NCBI GenBank assembly: GCA_041396245.1 | Contig: JAWKYW010000002.1 | Coordinates: 62,001-126,000, forward strand | Length of the DNA stretch: 64,000 bases | From: Desulfobacillus sp041396245 | GTDB lineage: Bacteria; Pseudomonadota; Gammaproteobacteria; Burkholderiales; Rhodocyclaceae | Direction: 5' to 3' | Shown here: piece after piece, positions 46,749 through 57,692 of the stretch | How the letters are laid out: every line of letters begins with the position of its first letter | Numbering within the stretch: position 1 is the first letter of the stretch | The notes under the pieces: generated by a model | Databases searched by the model: none | The model's input: only the letters and a program-made list of their open reading frames with translations | Told to the model about the DNA's origin: nothing | Made by a program: the position numbers and the translations under genes

Positions 46749-49472
46749 TCAGGCAACCTTGCGCAGGGCGACGCGCACCACGTCCGAACCGGAACCGGTG
46801 GCGTCGGTGAGTTCCAGCGACATCGGCGCGACGGTGTTCAGGCTGGGCGCCTTGATGTCCTTGGCGTAGGGCGTCGCCCAGTGGTCGAACTGGCCGATGA
46901 TGAGCAGGGTGTCGGGCCGGATGCCCTGGTTGAGGATGGCCGGGCCGCGCGTGGTACTCACCGTCGACACGATGTCCACCAGGTCGCCTTCCCCGATGCC
47001 GTGCCGTTCCGCCGTGCGCGTGTTCATCACCACGCCGCGGTGTCCGCGCACGTTTTGCGACAGCTCGTCCATGAGCTGGATCGAGGCGTTGCCGCTGGCG
47101 TGGAACTGCATGCTCTTGGTGGTGAGCAGCCAGTAGGGGAAGTCCTCGGGCTTCGCACCCTGGTTCACCAGCGCCTTCTCCCACAGGCCGGGCATGTCGT
47201 GCCAGGCCGGCAGGAACTGGTACTCGGTCAGCTGGTTGTCCCACCAGTGGATGCCCTGCTCGTGCAGGCGGCGCTCCAGCTCGCGGCCGGAGCGGGTGAG
47301 CCGCTCCTGGTAGGGCAGCTCGTAGCGCAGGCCCAGTTCTACAAGCTTGGGTGTGAGGTACCAGCCGCGGCGCGACCAGGGTTTGCTGTAGAAGCCGTTC
47401 TCGCGGAACCAGGGCAGGTCGCGTATTTCGGCGCCGCCGGAGAGTTCCGCGGTGGCGGCCTTGCAGGCGGCGTCCCAGATCGCGTCGACCTCGTGCGGCA
47501 CCGCCGGGTCGAGGGTGAAGTCGAAGCCCTCGCCCTTCAGCGGCACGCTGCCGGCGCCGCGGTTGATGGCGGCGTTGTACTCCCCGAGGATGCCGACGCG
47601 GCGGGCGAGTTCGGTCGAGATCCAGGTGAAGTCGCGCGTATCGCCCTGCGGGTCGACCACCGGCTGGCGCAGGATGAAGCCCTGGTGGTCCCAGTACTGC
47701 TCGATATACTTGGTGCGTCCGAGTCGGATCAGTTGCAGGCTTTCCAGGTCGGTGGCTTCCGGCAGGAGGATGTCGGCCATCCAGTTGGTCTCGTCGATGG
47801 TGTAGGCGAAGGAGACCATGAAGGGGAAGCGCGCCATGGTTTCCGACAGGCTGCGCGTGTCCCAGAAGGAAATCGCCGGGTTGGTGCGGAAGGTGATCCA
47901 CAACTCCGGGAAGGCCGGGTCCATCAGATTTTCCGGCGCCTCCTTCTGCCACATCCAGGCGAGGTGGGTCGGGCCGAGCGCCTGGCTCCAGGGGCCGTTG
48001 CCGGCCAGCGGCACCAAGGTGCGGTGGGCGTTGCGGCCGGTCGGCTTGCGCATCCAGCGCTTCGGATCAGTCGGGTTGAGGCCGTGCACCATGAAGCCGT
48101 CCTCGCCGGGCTTGACGCTCTGCAGGCGGTCCTCGTGCGGCCGGTTGATGCGGATGGTGGTGCCGAGCGTGCCGCCCGGCACTTCCAGCGCGCCGACCAG
48201 CACCGCCATGACGGTGCGCGACCAGCAGCAGTCGAAGGCGCCCCAGCCGTTGTTGACGGTCTTGCCGAGCGTCACCGAGACGGGCCGGAAGGGCAGCGTT
48301 TCGCCGTCGATCTCGATGGTCTCGCCGACGCGGGCGTGGTCGACGAATTCGTTGGCGACGCGGCGGATGCGTTCGGCCGGCACTTCGCAGACCTGCTCCG
48401 CCCATTCCGGCGAATAGGGCTGCACGTGTGCGACCAACTTGGCGAAGGCAGGCGCGCATTCGACGTCGCGGTGCGTCCAGCGGTCCTCGTCCGGGCCCTG
48501 CTCATAGGCCGACGGCACGGTGAAACGGCCCTCGAGCACGGGCAGGGTGCCCGCCGTGTCGAAGGGTACGGCACTGTTGCTGAGGGTGTCCCACAGCAGC
48601 GGCTTGCCGGTGGCCGGTTCGCGCAGGTAGTAGCCGTTGGGGCCGACCAGGTAGGGCGAGGCGGTGCGGTCGCGCAGGAAGGGCAGGTCGAGGTCCTCGC
48701 GCCGCCGCTCGTGCAGCATGACGTGGATGAGGGCGAACATGAAGGCGCCGTCGGTCTTCGGCTTGATGGGGATCCATTCCGCCGAGGCGGCGGCGGTGAC
48801 GCCCAGGTGCGGCTCGACGTAGACACGCTTCATGCCGCGCACGCGCGCCTTGGCATGGCGGGCAGCGGCACAGACGCCGCCGGTGACCTCGACGTTGGCG
48901 CCGAAGGCGATGTTGTATTCGGTGTAGGGCGTGTCGGCGGCGACGGTGAAGGCGCGGTGCCAGTACTCCCCATACAGATGCTCGGAGTGCACGCACTTGA
49001 CGCCCTGGCCGGAGCCGAAGCTGAAGTCCATCGGTCCCCAGGCCGAAAGGAAGGCCGGGAAGGTGCCCATGTAGTTGGAGGGCGTGCCGCCATGGCCAAA
49101 GCTGACCGCCACGCGCGGCAGGCCGGCCTCGTCGATGATGCCTTTGGCGCGGATATCCCGCATCTTCGCGGCGACGATGTCGAGCGCCTCGTCCCAGGAG
49201 ATCGGCTCGAAGCCGGGATCCTCGTCGATGCCCTTGTTCGGGTTGGTCCGCCGCATCGGCGACAGGATGCGGTGGGGAGAATAGGTCTTCTGTATCAGGC
49301 CGTAGGCCTTGACGCAGGGCTTGCCGTCGCCGGGATGGATGCCCCGACCGTTGAAGTTCGGCGCCACCTCGGTGGCCACGCCGTTCTCCACCTTCACCGC
49401 CAGCAGGTCCGGGCCCGCCACGCAGTTGAAGCAGTAGGTCGGCACCCATTTTGCCGTGGTATTCGTCTCCAT
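46749..49472 (-). CDS. Molybdopterin oxidoreductase, PadB-like catalytic subunit
   Basis: 907-residue DMSO-reductase-family protein, closest in my judgement to PadB of phenylacetyl-CoA:acceptor oxidoreductase; this is recognition from memory, so the substrate is uncertain. There is no Tat signal, so it is cytoplasmic. The N-terminal Fe-S region has C14, C17 and C53, but position 21, where the third ligand is expected, is Pro. C160 in GVKCVHSEH is the likely Mo ligand. The Fe-S and membrane-anchor subunits usual for PadBCD are not next to it. AAGGAGG precedes the chosen ATG. First gene of the operon with fdhD and hcrCAB. Confidence 0.82.
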   Translation of the reverse strand: METNTTAKWVPTYCFNCVAGPDLLAVKVENGVATEVAPNFNGRGIHPGDGKPCVKAYGLIQKTYSPHRILSPMRRTNPNKGIDEDPGFEPISWDEALDIVAAKMRDIRAKGIIDEAGLPRVAVSFGHGGTPSNYMGTFPAFLSAWGPMDFSFGSGQGVKCVHSEHLYGEYWHRAFTVAADTPYTEYNIAFGANVEVTGGVCAAARHAKARVRGMKRVYVEPHLGVTAAASAEWIPIKPKTDGAFMFALIHVMLHERRREDLDLPFLRDRTASPYLVGPNGYYLREPATGKPLLWDTLSNSAVPFDTAGTLPVLEGRFTVPSAYEQGPDEDRWTHRDVECAPAFAKLVAHVQPYSPEWAEQVCEVPAERIRRVANEFVDHARVGETIEIDGETLPFRPVSVTLGKTVNNGWGAFDCCWSRTVMAVLVGALEVPGGTLGTTIRINRPHEDRLQSVKPGEDGFMVHGLNPTDPKRWMRKPTGRNAHRTLVPLAGNGPWSQALGPTHLAWMWQKEAPENLMDPAFPELWITFRTNPAISFWDTRSLSETMARFPFMVSFAYTIDETNWMADILLPEATDLESLQLIRLGRTKYIEQYWDHQGFILRQPVVDPQGDTRDFTWISTELARRVGILGEYNAAINRGAGSVPLKGEGFDFTLDPAVPHEVDAIWDAACKAATAELSGGAEIRDLPWFRENGFYSKPWSRRGWYLTPKLVELGLRYELPYQERLTRSGRELERRLHEQGIHWWDNQLTEYQFLPAWHDMPGLWEKALVNQGAKPEDFPYWLLTTKSMQFHASGNASIQLMDELSQNVRGHRGVVMNTRTAERHGIGEGDLVDIVSTVSTTRGPAILNQGIRPDTLLIIGQFDHWATPYAKDIKAPSLNTVAPMSLELTDATGSGSDVVRVALRKVA

Positions 49473-49487
49473 CGATCCTCCTTGTCG

Positions 49488-49528
49488 TGATACGTATTTT
49501 ATGTCTGCACCCAATTTATACGTATCAA
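49488..49528 (-). promoter_or_regulatory. Inverted ATACGTAT repeats with an FNR-like box upstream of the molybdoenzyme operon
   Basis: TGATACGTAT (49488-49497) and its exact complement ATACGTATCA (49518-49527) lie 30 bases apart centre to centre. On the minus strand the distal copy reads TTGATACGTATAAA (49528-49515), nine of ten matches to the FNR box TTGAT-N4-ATCAA. A TAAAAT hexamer (49501-49496) lies between. The geometry fits a CRP/FNR-family regulator or a dimeric repressor binding both sites. Confidence 0.5.
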
Positions 49529-49621
49529 GTGTAGGCGGATCGAAACCGTCCTCAAATAGGATGAGATTCTACATATGGCGAGCGGAATGAATATGCAACA
49601 GGGCGGGAACGCCGTATTGCG

Positions 49622-49634
49622 GAGACTGACTTCT
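49622..49634 (+). repeat. Dispersed motif, near copy GAGACTGACTTCT
   Basis: Two mismatches; it overlaps the stop codon of the DUF192 gene on the other strand, as the 41935 copy does for hcrB. Confidence 0.55.
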
Positions 49635-50064
49635 ACCGCCCCGGCGGCGCCTTGCCGAGGCCGTTGATTTTTGCGCCCGGCGTGAGGCCGCGGTTCTTGA
49701 ACCAGCCGGCGTTCATTTCCAGGGCGAAGCGCACCGGCTTGGCCGAACAGTGGTTGTCGAGCGACTGCGGCTGCATGTCGGCAATCTGCACGATGCGGCC
49801 GGCGTCGTCGAGGAAGGCGATGCTGAGGGGGATCAGGGTGTTCTTCATCCAGAAGCACTGCACGCCGGCCTCGGGAAAGACGAACAGCATGCCACGCTGC
49901 ATCGGCATTGAAGGCCGGTTCATGAGGCCGGTGGCGCGCTCGGCATTGTTGCTCACCACCTCGGCCTCGATGCGATGCATGCCGGTCGTCAGTTCGATGG
50001 TGGGTGCCGCATGCAGTACGCCAGCCAGCAGCATCAGCGCGGCCGGGAGAAAACGAAGAAACAT
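49633..50064 (-). CDS. DUF192 secreted protein
   Basis: 143 residues with a signal peptide (MFLRFLPAALMLLAGVLHA). The DUF192 core follows: ERATGLMNRPSMP, GMLFVFPEAG, FWMKNTLIPLSIAFLD. The function is unknown. The ATG was chosen because GAGGG stands nine bases before it; an ATG six codons earlier lacks a site. Confidence 0.88.
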   Translation of the reverse strand: MFLRFLPAALMLLAGVLHAAPTIELTTGMHRIEAEVVSNNAERATGLMNRPSMPMQRGMLFVFPEAGVQCFWMKNTLIPLSIAFLDDAGRIVQIADMQPQSLDNHCSAKPVRFALEMNAGWFKNRGLTPGAKINGLGKAPPGR

Positions 50065-50099
50065 GGGTACGCCCTCTTTCATCGCGAGCGGGAAGTCTA

Positions 50100-50672
50100 T
50101 CAGCCCGCCCGCCAACCGGTGAGCGCCGCCGACGCATCCGCCTCGCGCCACTCGCCCGGCCGCAGGCCGTCCAGTACGAACGGGCCGATGGCGGCGCGCA
50201 CCAGCCGCAGGGTTGGATGGCCGACCCTGGCCGTCATGCGCCGAACCTGGCGGTTCTTGCCCTCGCGCAGGACGATTTCCAGCCAGACGGCCGGGATGTG
50301 CCTGCGGCTGCGGATCGGCGGGTCGCGCGGCCACAGGCCGGCTGGCTCGTCGATGCGCCCTGCCGTACAGGGCAGCGTGACACAGTCGCCGAGATCGACG
50401 CCGTGCCGCAGCCGCCGCAGCGCATCCTCGGGCGGCTCGCCCTCCACCTGCGCCCAATAGGTCTTAGGCAGCTTGTGCCGCGGTTCGGCGATGCGCTGCT
50501 GCAGACGGCCGTCGTCGGTGAGCAGCAGCAGGCCCTCGCTGTCGGCATCGAGCCGGCCGGCCGCATAAACGCCGGGCACGGGAATGAAGTCGGCCAGGCA
50601 GCGATGGCCCGCCTCGGGCGTGAACTGGCTGAGGACGCCGCAGGGCTTGTTGAACAGGATGACGCGGCTCAC
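50100..50672 (-). CDS. rluE: 23S rRNA pseudouridine synthase, RluE-like
   Basis: 190 residues, RsuA/RluE subfamily without an S4 domain. The catalytic Asp lies in GRLDADSEGLLLLT, followed by KTYWAQVEG and REGKNRQVRRM. RluE makes pseudouridine 2457 in 23S rRNA; RluF/RluB-type targets are less likely given the short length. It starts with GTG, overlapping the aceK stop as GTGA. Confidence 0.88.
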   Translation of the reverse strand: MSRVILFNKPCGVLSQFTPEAGHRCLADFIPVPGVYAAGRLDADSEGLLLLTDDGRLQQRIAEPRHKLPKTYWAQVEGEPPEDALRRLRHGVDLGDCVTLPCTAGRIDEPAGLWPRDPPIRSRRHIPAVWLEIVLREGKNRQVRRMTARVGHPTLRLVRAAIGPFVLDGLRPGEWREADASAALTGWRAG

Positions 50673-52462
50673 GCCGTCTCGGCCGCGGGCTGCTCGGCTT
50701 CCGGCCGGCAGTCGCCGTAGAACATGCGGCAGAAGCGCATCTCCTCGGGATAGGGAAAGAAATCGGGCACGAAGCCGTCGAGGATCTTCTGTCGGGTCTG
50801 CTGCCAGAACGCCGGCTCGAGCAGGTCGGCATGGTGCTTCATGAACACGCGCCGGGTCTCCGGATTGCCGAGGAGAAAGGTGGCGAATTCCTCTGGAAAG
50901 ACATCGTTGCGCCCGACCGGATACCAGGCTTCGCCGGACATTTCCGCCTCGGGATTGGGCGGCGGCGGAATGCGGCGAAAGTTGCAGTCCGTCATGTACT
51001 CGATCTCGTCGTAATCGTAGAACACCACCCGGCCGAAGCGGGTAATGCCGAAGTTCTTGAAGAGCATGTCGCCCGGAAAGATATTGGCGTAGGCCAGTTC
51101 CTTGATGGCGTTGCCGTATTCGATGACGGCCGCTTCGCGGCGCGCCTCGTCGGCGCTGTCGAGATACAGGTTGAGCGGCTTCATGCGCCGCTCGATGTAG
51201 GCATGCTGGATGACGACCTCGTCGTCGTTTTCCTCCAGCAGCGAGGCGCACTCCCGGCGCAGCTCGACCAGCAGCTCCCGGCTGAAACGCGCCTTCGGCA
51301 GGGCGACATTGGAGAACTCCAGGGTGTCGGCCATGCGCCCGACGCGGTCATGCTGCTTGACCAGCACGTACTTCGCCTTGACCGTGGCGTGGTCCACTTC
51401 CTTGGCCGGGGCGAAGACGTCGCGAATCACCTTGAAGACGTAGGGAAAGGACGGCAGGGTGAACACGCTCATGACCATGCCGGGAATGCCCGGCGCGATG
51501 ACGAACTCGTCCTGCGAATGGCGCAGGTGGTTGATCAGGTCGCGGTAGAACATGGTCTTGCCCTGCTTGGCCAGTCCCAGCATGGTGTAGATCTCCGCCG
51601 CCGGCTTGTGCGGCATCAGCCCGGAGAGGAAGTCGACATAGGCCGAGGGTACCTCCATGTCCACCATGAAATAGGCGCGGCTGAGGCTGAACAGGGTGCG
51701 GATCTGGGACGCGTCGAGCAGAACGGCGTCGAGGAACAGGCGGCCCTTGGCGTCGTGCAGCACCGGCACCACGAAGGGATATTCGTAGTCGCCGTTGATG
51801 GCCTTGCCGACGATGTAGGCGGCCTTGTTGCGATAAAAGGCCGAGTGCAGCACCTGGATCTGGAAGTTGGCCTCGGCGGCGGGGAGGCGACCGTCCATCT
51901 GCCTGAGGATGGCGTTGATGACGTTGTCGGCGTCCCGCTCCGCGTTGGCGAAGGCGCACTGCCAGCCGAAATCCGCACATATCCTGCGGATGGTCTGGCG
52001 CAGCCCGTCCCTGTTCGGATAGTAGCTGCGGTAGGCGGGCGGGTCGGACTCGATGAAATCCGTCGACACGGCCGGTCGCACGAAGATGAAGTCGTTGTGG
52101 AAGTACGTCCGGTGCATGATCTTGCAGAACACCGAATTGAAGAAGGTCTCCGCCAGCTCCGGTTGCTTGTGGTTGGTCAGCAGTCCGATATAGAGCAGCT
52201 TGGCCAGCTGCCAGGTGTTGTCGTCGATGTTCTCGGCCCCGAACTGCCGGCGCAGCAGGTCGACGTTTTCGTTCACCCGCGCGTCGTAGAAGGCGATGCG
52301 TTCGCGCACCGCGTGCTGCACGCCGAGCCAGTCGCCGGACTCGAAGCGGCGCTTGGCCCGGGCGCTGCTTTCGCGAAACAGCCGGTAGTGCTTGTTGAAG
52401 CCATCGAGCAGGGTACGGGCGACTTCCTGCGCCACGGGTTTTTCGCCGGCCGGGATATCCAT
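50669..52462 (-). CDS. aceK: Isocitrate dehydrogenase kinase/phosphatase
   Basis: 597-residue bifunctional enzyme that phosphorylates Icd to divert isocitrate to the glyoxylate shunt and reverses this. The ATP/phosphatase core is seen in KNFGITRFGRVVFYDYDEIE, with PGIPGMVMSVFTLPSFPYVFK (p-loop-like region) around residues 310-335. GAGGC stands before the chosen ATG; 17 in-frame codons upstream look unrelated. It diverges from icd, its substrate, and the isocitrate lyase gene is 6 kb away. Confidence 0.96.
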   Translation of the reverse strand: MDIPAGEKPVAQEVARTLLDGFNKHYRLFRESSARAKRRFESGDWLGVQHAVRERIAFYDARVNENVDLLRRQFGAENIDDNTWQLAKLLYIGLLTNHKQPELAETFFNSVFCKIMHRTYFHNDFIFVRPAVSTDFIESDPPAYRSYYPNRDGLRQTIRRICADFGWQCAFANAERDADNVINAILRQMDGRLPAAEANFQIQVLHSAFYRNKAAYIVGKAINGDYEYPFVVPVLHDAKGRLFLDAVLLDASQIRTLFSLSRAYFMVDMEVPSAYVDFLSGLMPHKPAAEIYTMLGLAKQGKTMFYRDLINHLRHSQDEFVIAPGIPGMVMSVFTLPSFPYVFKVIRDVFAPAKEVDHATVKAKYVLVKQHDRVGRMADTLEFSNVALPKARFSRELLVELRRECASLLEENDDEVVIQHAYIERRMKPLNLYLDSADEARREAAVIEYGNAIKELAYANIFPGDMLFKNFGITRFGRVVFYDYDEIEYMTDCNFRRIPPPPNPEAEMSGEAWYPVGRNDVFPEEFATFLLGNPETRRVFMKHHADLLEPAFWQQTRQKILDGFVPDFFPYPEEMRFCRMFYGDCRPEAEQPAAETA

Positions 52463-52604
52463 CAGCTTGCCTCTTGTCTCATGCTGCAGTGCAAAGTGCG
52501 AGCTTACCGACAAATCCGCCTGGCCGCCAAGCCGCCGTACAGCTGGGCCCGATCCGATGCTGGCAAAAGTAACCGGAATGGCGGATAATATTTATTTATA
52601 GGCT

Positions 52605-52625
52605 GGCCTCCCCAAAAGGGAGGCC
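52605..52625 (+). promoter_or_regulatory. Hairpin in the icd leader
   Basis: Perfect 8-bp GGCCTCCC / GGGAGGCC stem with a CAAAA loop, 77 bases before the icd start and just after an AT-rich stretch (GGATAATATTTATTTATA) that probably holds the promoter. It lacks a T-run, so it is more likely an mRNA-stability or regulatory element than a terminator. Confidence 0.5.
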
Positions 52626-52702
52626 GCCCGGCCGCAACAACGCGCGCCGGGCACGCCACGTGGCCGGCACCCGACTTCACAAAACCACAGATGGAGCAGG
52701 AA

Positions 52703-53950
52703 ATGGGCACGACTTCTCTCGTAACGATTCCCCAGGGCGGCGCAAAGATCATTCCGGGCAAGCCGGTGCCGGACAACCCGATCATTCCCTATATCGAAGG
52801 CGACGGCATCGGCGTGGATATCTCGCCGGTGATGATCAAGGTCGTCGATGCCGCGGTGGCCAAGGCCTACGGCGGCAAGAAGAAGATCCACTGGATGGAA
52901 GTCTACGCCGGCGAAAAGTCGACGCAAAAATACGGCGGCGACGTCTGGCTGTCCGAGGAAACGCTGAGCCTGCTCAAGGAGTACTCGGTTTCCATCAAGG
53001 GCCCGATGACCACCCCGGTCGGCGGCGGCATCCGCTCCCTCAACGTCGCCCTGCGCCAGGAGCTCGACCTCTATCAGTGCGTACGGCCGGTGCGCTATTT
53101 CAAGGGCGTGCCCAGCCCGCTCAAGGACCCGAGCAAGGTCGACATGGTGATCTACCGCGAGAACACGGAGGACATCTACGCCGGCATCGAGTGGGCCGCC
53201 GAAACGGACGCCTGCAAGAAAATCATCAAGTTCCTGCAGGAGGAGATGGGGGTCAAGAAGATCCGCTTCCCCGAGACCTCCGGCATCGGCATCAAGCCGG
53301 TTTCGCGCGAGGGCACTTCCCGCCTGATGCGCGCCGCGATCCAGTACGCCATCGACAACGACCGCAAGTCGGTGACCATCGTGCACAAGGGCAACATCCA
53401 GAAGTACACCGAAGGCGCCTTCCGCGACTGGAGCTACGAAGTGGCACAGAAGGAGTTCGGCGCCCAGCTGCTCGACGGCGGCCCGTGGTGCACCCTGAAG
53501 AATCCGAAGACGGGTCGCGACATGGTGATCAAGGACATGATCGCCGACGCCTTCCTGCAGCAGATCCTGCTGCGTCCGGCCGAGTACGACGTGATCGCCA
53601 CGCTGAACCTCAACGGCGACTATATCTCGGACGCCCTGGCGGCCCAGGTCGGCGGCATCGGCATCGCGCCCGGCGCCAACATCTCCGACCAGTACGCTTG
53701 CTTCGAGGCCACCCACGGCACCGCGCCGAAGTACGCCGGCAAGGACTACGTCAACCCCGGTTCGCTGATCCTCTCGGCCGAAATGATGCTGCGCCACCTG
53801 GGCTGGAAGGAAGCGGCCGACCTGATCATCAGCTCGATGGAAGCCGCCATCGCCGACAAGATCGTCACTTACGACTTCGCCCGCCTGATGGAGGGCGCCA
53901 CCGAGGTCAAATGCTCGGCCTTCGGCCAGGCGATGATCGACAGGATGTAG
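52703..53950 (+). CDS. icd: NADP-dependent isocitrate dehydrogenase
   Basis: 415-residue homodimeric TCA enzyme of the E. coli type. The substrate loop GGGIRSLNVALRQELD contains Ser112, equivalent to the Ser113 that AceK phosphorylates; YRENTEDIYAGIEW and NLNGDYISDALAAQVGG are further signatures. I chose the ATG before GTTSLVT because GGAG stands six bases upstream; the ATG four codons earlier has none. Confidence 0.96.
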   Translation: MGTTSLVTIPQGGAKIIPGKPVPDNPIIPYIEGDGIGVDISPVMIKVVDAAVAKAYGGKKKIHWMEVYAGEKSTQKYGGDVWLSEETLSLLKEYSVSIKGPMTTPVGGGIRSLNVALRQELDLYQCVRPVRYFKGVPSPLKDPSKVDMVIYRENTEDIYAGIEWAAETDACKKIIKFLQEEMGVKKIRFPETSGIGIKPVSREGTSRLMRAAIQYAIDNDRKSVTIVHKGNIQKYTEGAFRDWSYEVAQKEFGAQLLDGGPWCTLKNPKTGRDMVIKDMIADAFLQQILLRPAEYDVIATLNLNGDYISDALAAQVGGIGIAPGANISDQYACFEATHGTAPKYAGKDYVNPGSLILSAEMMLRHLGWKEAADLIISSMEAAIADKIVTYDFARLMEGATEVKCSAFGQAMIDRM

Positions 53951-53955
53951 GATCG

Positions 53956-54366
53956 GTGGGGAACAGCCAGCGCAGCGTCGGCGGCATCATGTCCCCGTTC
54001 CAGATGGTGGGCGGGGCGGAAACCGTGGATTCGGCCATGCACGTCATGCGCGAGCATGGCCTCAACGCCATCCTGGTCGAACCGAATGCCGAAGGCGAAT
54101 GGGGCATCATGACCAAGCGCGACGTGCTGCGCAAGGTCATCGTCCCCAACCGGTCCCCCGCCGGCCTCAAGGTCGACGAAATCGCCAACCGCTATCTCAT
54201 CACCTGCACGCGCGAGACGCCCCTGCTGCAAGTGGCCCGCCAGATGATGAACAACGGCATCCGCCGCATCGTGGTGATGGAAAACGGACAGCCGCTCGGC
54301 ATCGTCACCGAGGCGGACCTGTTCCGCCTGGTCGAGCAGTCCGGCTGGGGGGCTGCCGTCACCTGA
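53956..54366 (+). CDS. Two-CBS-domain protein
   Basis: 136 residues made of a single CBS pair: MSPFQMVGGAETVDSAMHVM...GIMTKRDVLRKVI, then TCTRETPLLQVARQMM...GIVTEADLFRLVE. Such Bateman modules bind adenosyl nucleotides. It starts with GTG, five bases after the icd stop, with AGGAT in range, so it is probably translated from the icd transcript and may sense energy charge at this node. That link is inference. Confidence 0.82.
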   Translation: MGNSQRSVGGIMSPFQMVGGAETVDSAMHVMREHGLNAILVEPNAEGEWGIMTKRDVLRKVIVPNRSPAGLKVDEIANRYLITCTRETPLLQVARQMMNNGIRRIVVMENGQPLGIVTEADLFRLVEQSGWGAAVT

Positions 54367-54391
54367 ACGCCGCGGCAGCGTATCGAAATGC

Positions 54392-54423
54392 GGAATGGCC
54401 GGCACTGCCGGCCATTCCCTTTT
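54392..54423 (+). terminator. Terminator of icd-CBS
   Basis: 12-bp stem GGAATGGCCGGC / GCCGGCCATTCC with an ACT loop, then CTTTT. Confidence 0.85.
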
Positions 54424-54430
54424 GGGGCAA

Positions 54431-54463
54431 AGAAAAAGCCCGCACCCCGGAAGGGGACGGGCT
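54431..54463 (-). terminator. Terminator of cspA
   Basis: Stem AGCCCG / CGGGCT enclosing CCCC-GGAA-GGGG; on the minus strand it runs into a T-run. Confidence 0.8.
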
Positions 54464-54519
54464 CGTGCAATCGGCACTGCAAACCGGCCGCGGTTCCCCG
54501 CCGCCGGGCCAGGCGCGCC

Positions 54520-54723
54520 TCAGGCAGCCTGGATGTTCGAGGCCTGCTTGCCCTTCGGGCCCTGCGTCACCTCGAAGGAGACTTTCTGCCCCTCCTTGAG
54601 TGTCTTGAAGCCACCCATCTGGATCGCCGAAAAATGGGCAAAAAGATCCTCGCTGCCGTCATCCGGCGTGATGAATCCGAAACCCTTGGCGTCGTTGAAC
54701 CACTTCACGGTACCTGTTGCCAT
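54520..54723 (-). CDS. cspA: Cold shock protein
   Basis: 67-residue single cold-shock domain with the RNA-binding motifs KGFGFITP and DLFAHFSAI. AGAGGGTT precedes the ATG. The paralogue class (cold-induced or constitutive) cannot be assigned. Confidence 0.95.
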   Translation of the reverse strand: MATGTVKWFNDAKGFGFITPDDGSEDLFAHFSAIQMGGFKTLKEGQKVSFEVTQGPKGKQASNIQAA

Positions 54724-55055
54724 AACCCTCTTTCCTCGTGTTGAACATCCTGGCCGGACCACTCGCGAGGAGCGCCCGGATGTTTGTTTCTAAAGCACGC
54801 GAAAACCACGGGGGCGAAGCAGGAATCGGAAAGAAACGCAGCGGCCAACCGACGGTATTGCATAGACTTTGTGACAAACACGCGACGATTTTTACGCCAC
54901 TAGAATGCAAGCCGTCAAGGGGTTTCCCGGGATTTTCGATGCTGCACGACAGCAAACTGTGGTTTTTGGGGCACGTCGTCCCGGCAAGGAATTGCCGTGC
55001 ATTTCCCCCCTTTTCGCGCGCTTGCAGAATCGCCCAGTGTGATTAGAATTGGGTC
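54724..55055. other. 332-base gap between cspA and clpS
   Basis: No convincing gene. It holds the divergent promoters and probably a long cspA 5' leader, as is usual for cold-shock mRNAs; I could not define the structure by eye. Confidence 0.6.
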
Positions 55056-55364
55056 ATGGCTACGCGCAAGCAGAGCGGTTCGGTGCTCGAGGCGGAGCGG
55101 ACCAAAGAGAAGCCGCCACCGCTGTTCAAGGTTTTGCTGTTAAATGACGATTACACGCCCATGGAATTCGTGGTCGTCGTGCTGCAGAAATTTTTCGGCA
55201 TGAGTCGCGAACAATCGACGCGAATCATGCTCAAAGTGCACAGGGAGGGCGTCGGCGTGTGCGGCGTCTTTCCGCGGGACGTGGCCGCCACCAAGGTTGA
55301 ACTGGTCACCGGCTACGCCCGCGAGCACCAGCACCCGCTGGCGTGCGTAATGGAGGAAAGCTGA
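55056..55364 (+). CDS. clpS: ClpS adaptor
   Basis: 102-residue N-degron adaptor for ClpAP. LLNDDYTPMEFVV is the N-end-recognition segment, and CGVFPRDVAATKVELV completes the fold. The clpA ATG follows after one base. Confidence 0.97.
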   Translation: MATRKQSGSVLEAERTKEKPPPLFKVLLLNDDYTPMEFVVVVLQKFFGMSREQSTRIMLKVHREGVGVCGVFPRDVAATKVELVTGYAREHQHPLACVMEES

Positions 55365-55365
55365 G

Positions 55366-57630
<2,265 letters not shown>

Positions 57631-57692
57631 TTCGCCTCACGCACCAAGCGAACGGCGGCTACAATGCCGCCGTTTCCTTTCCGGAGCCTGCA

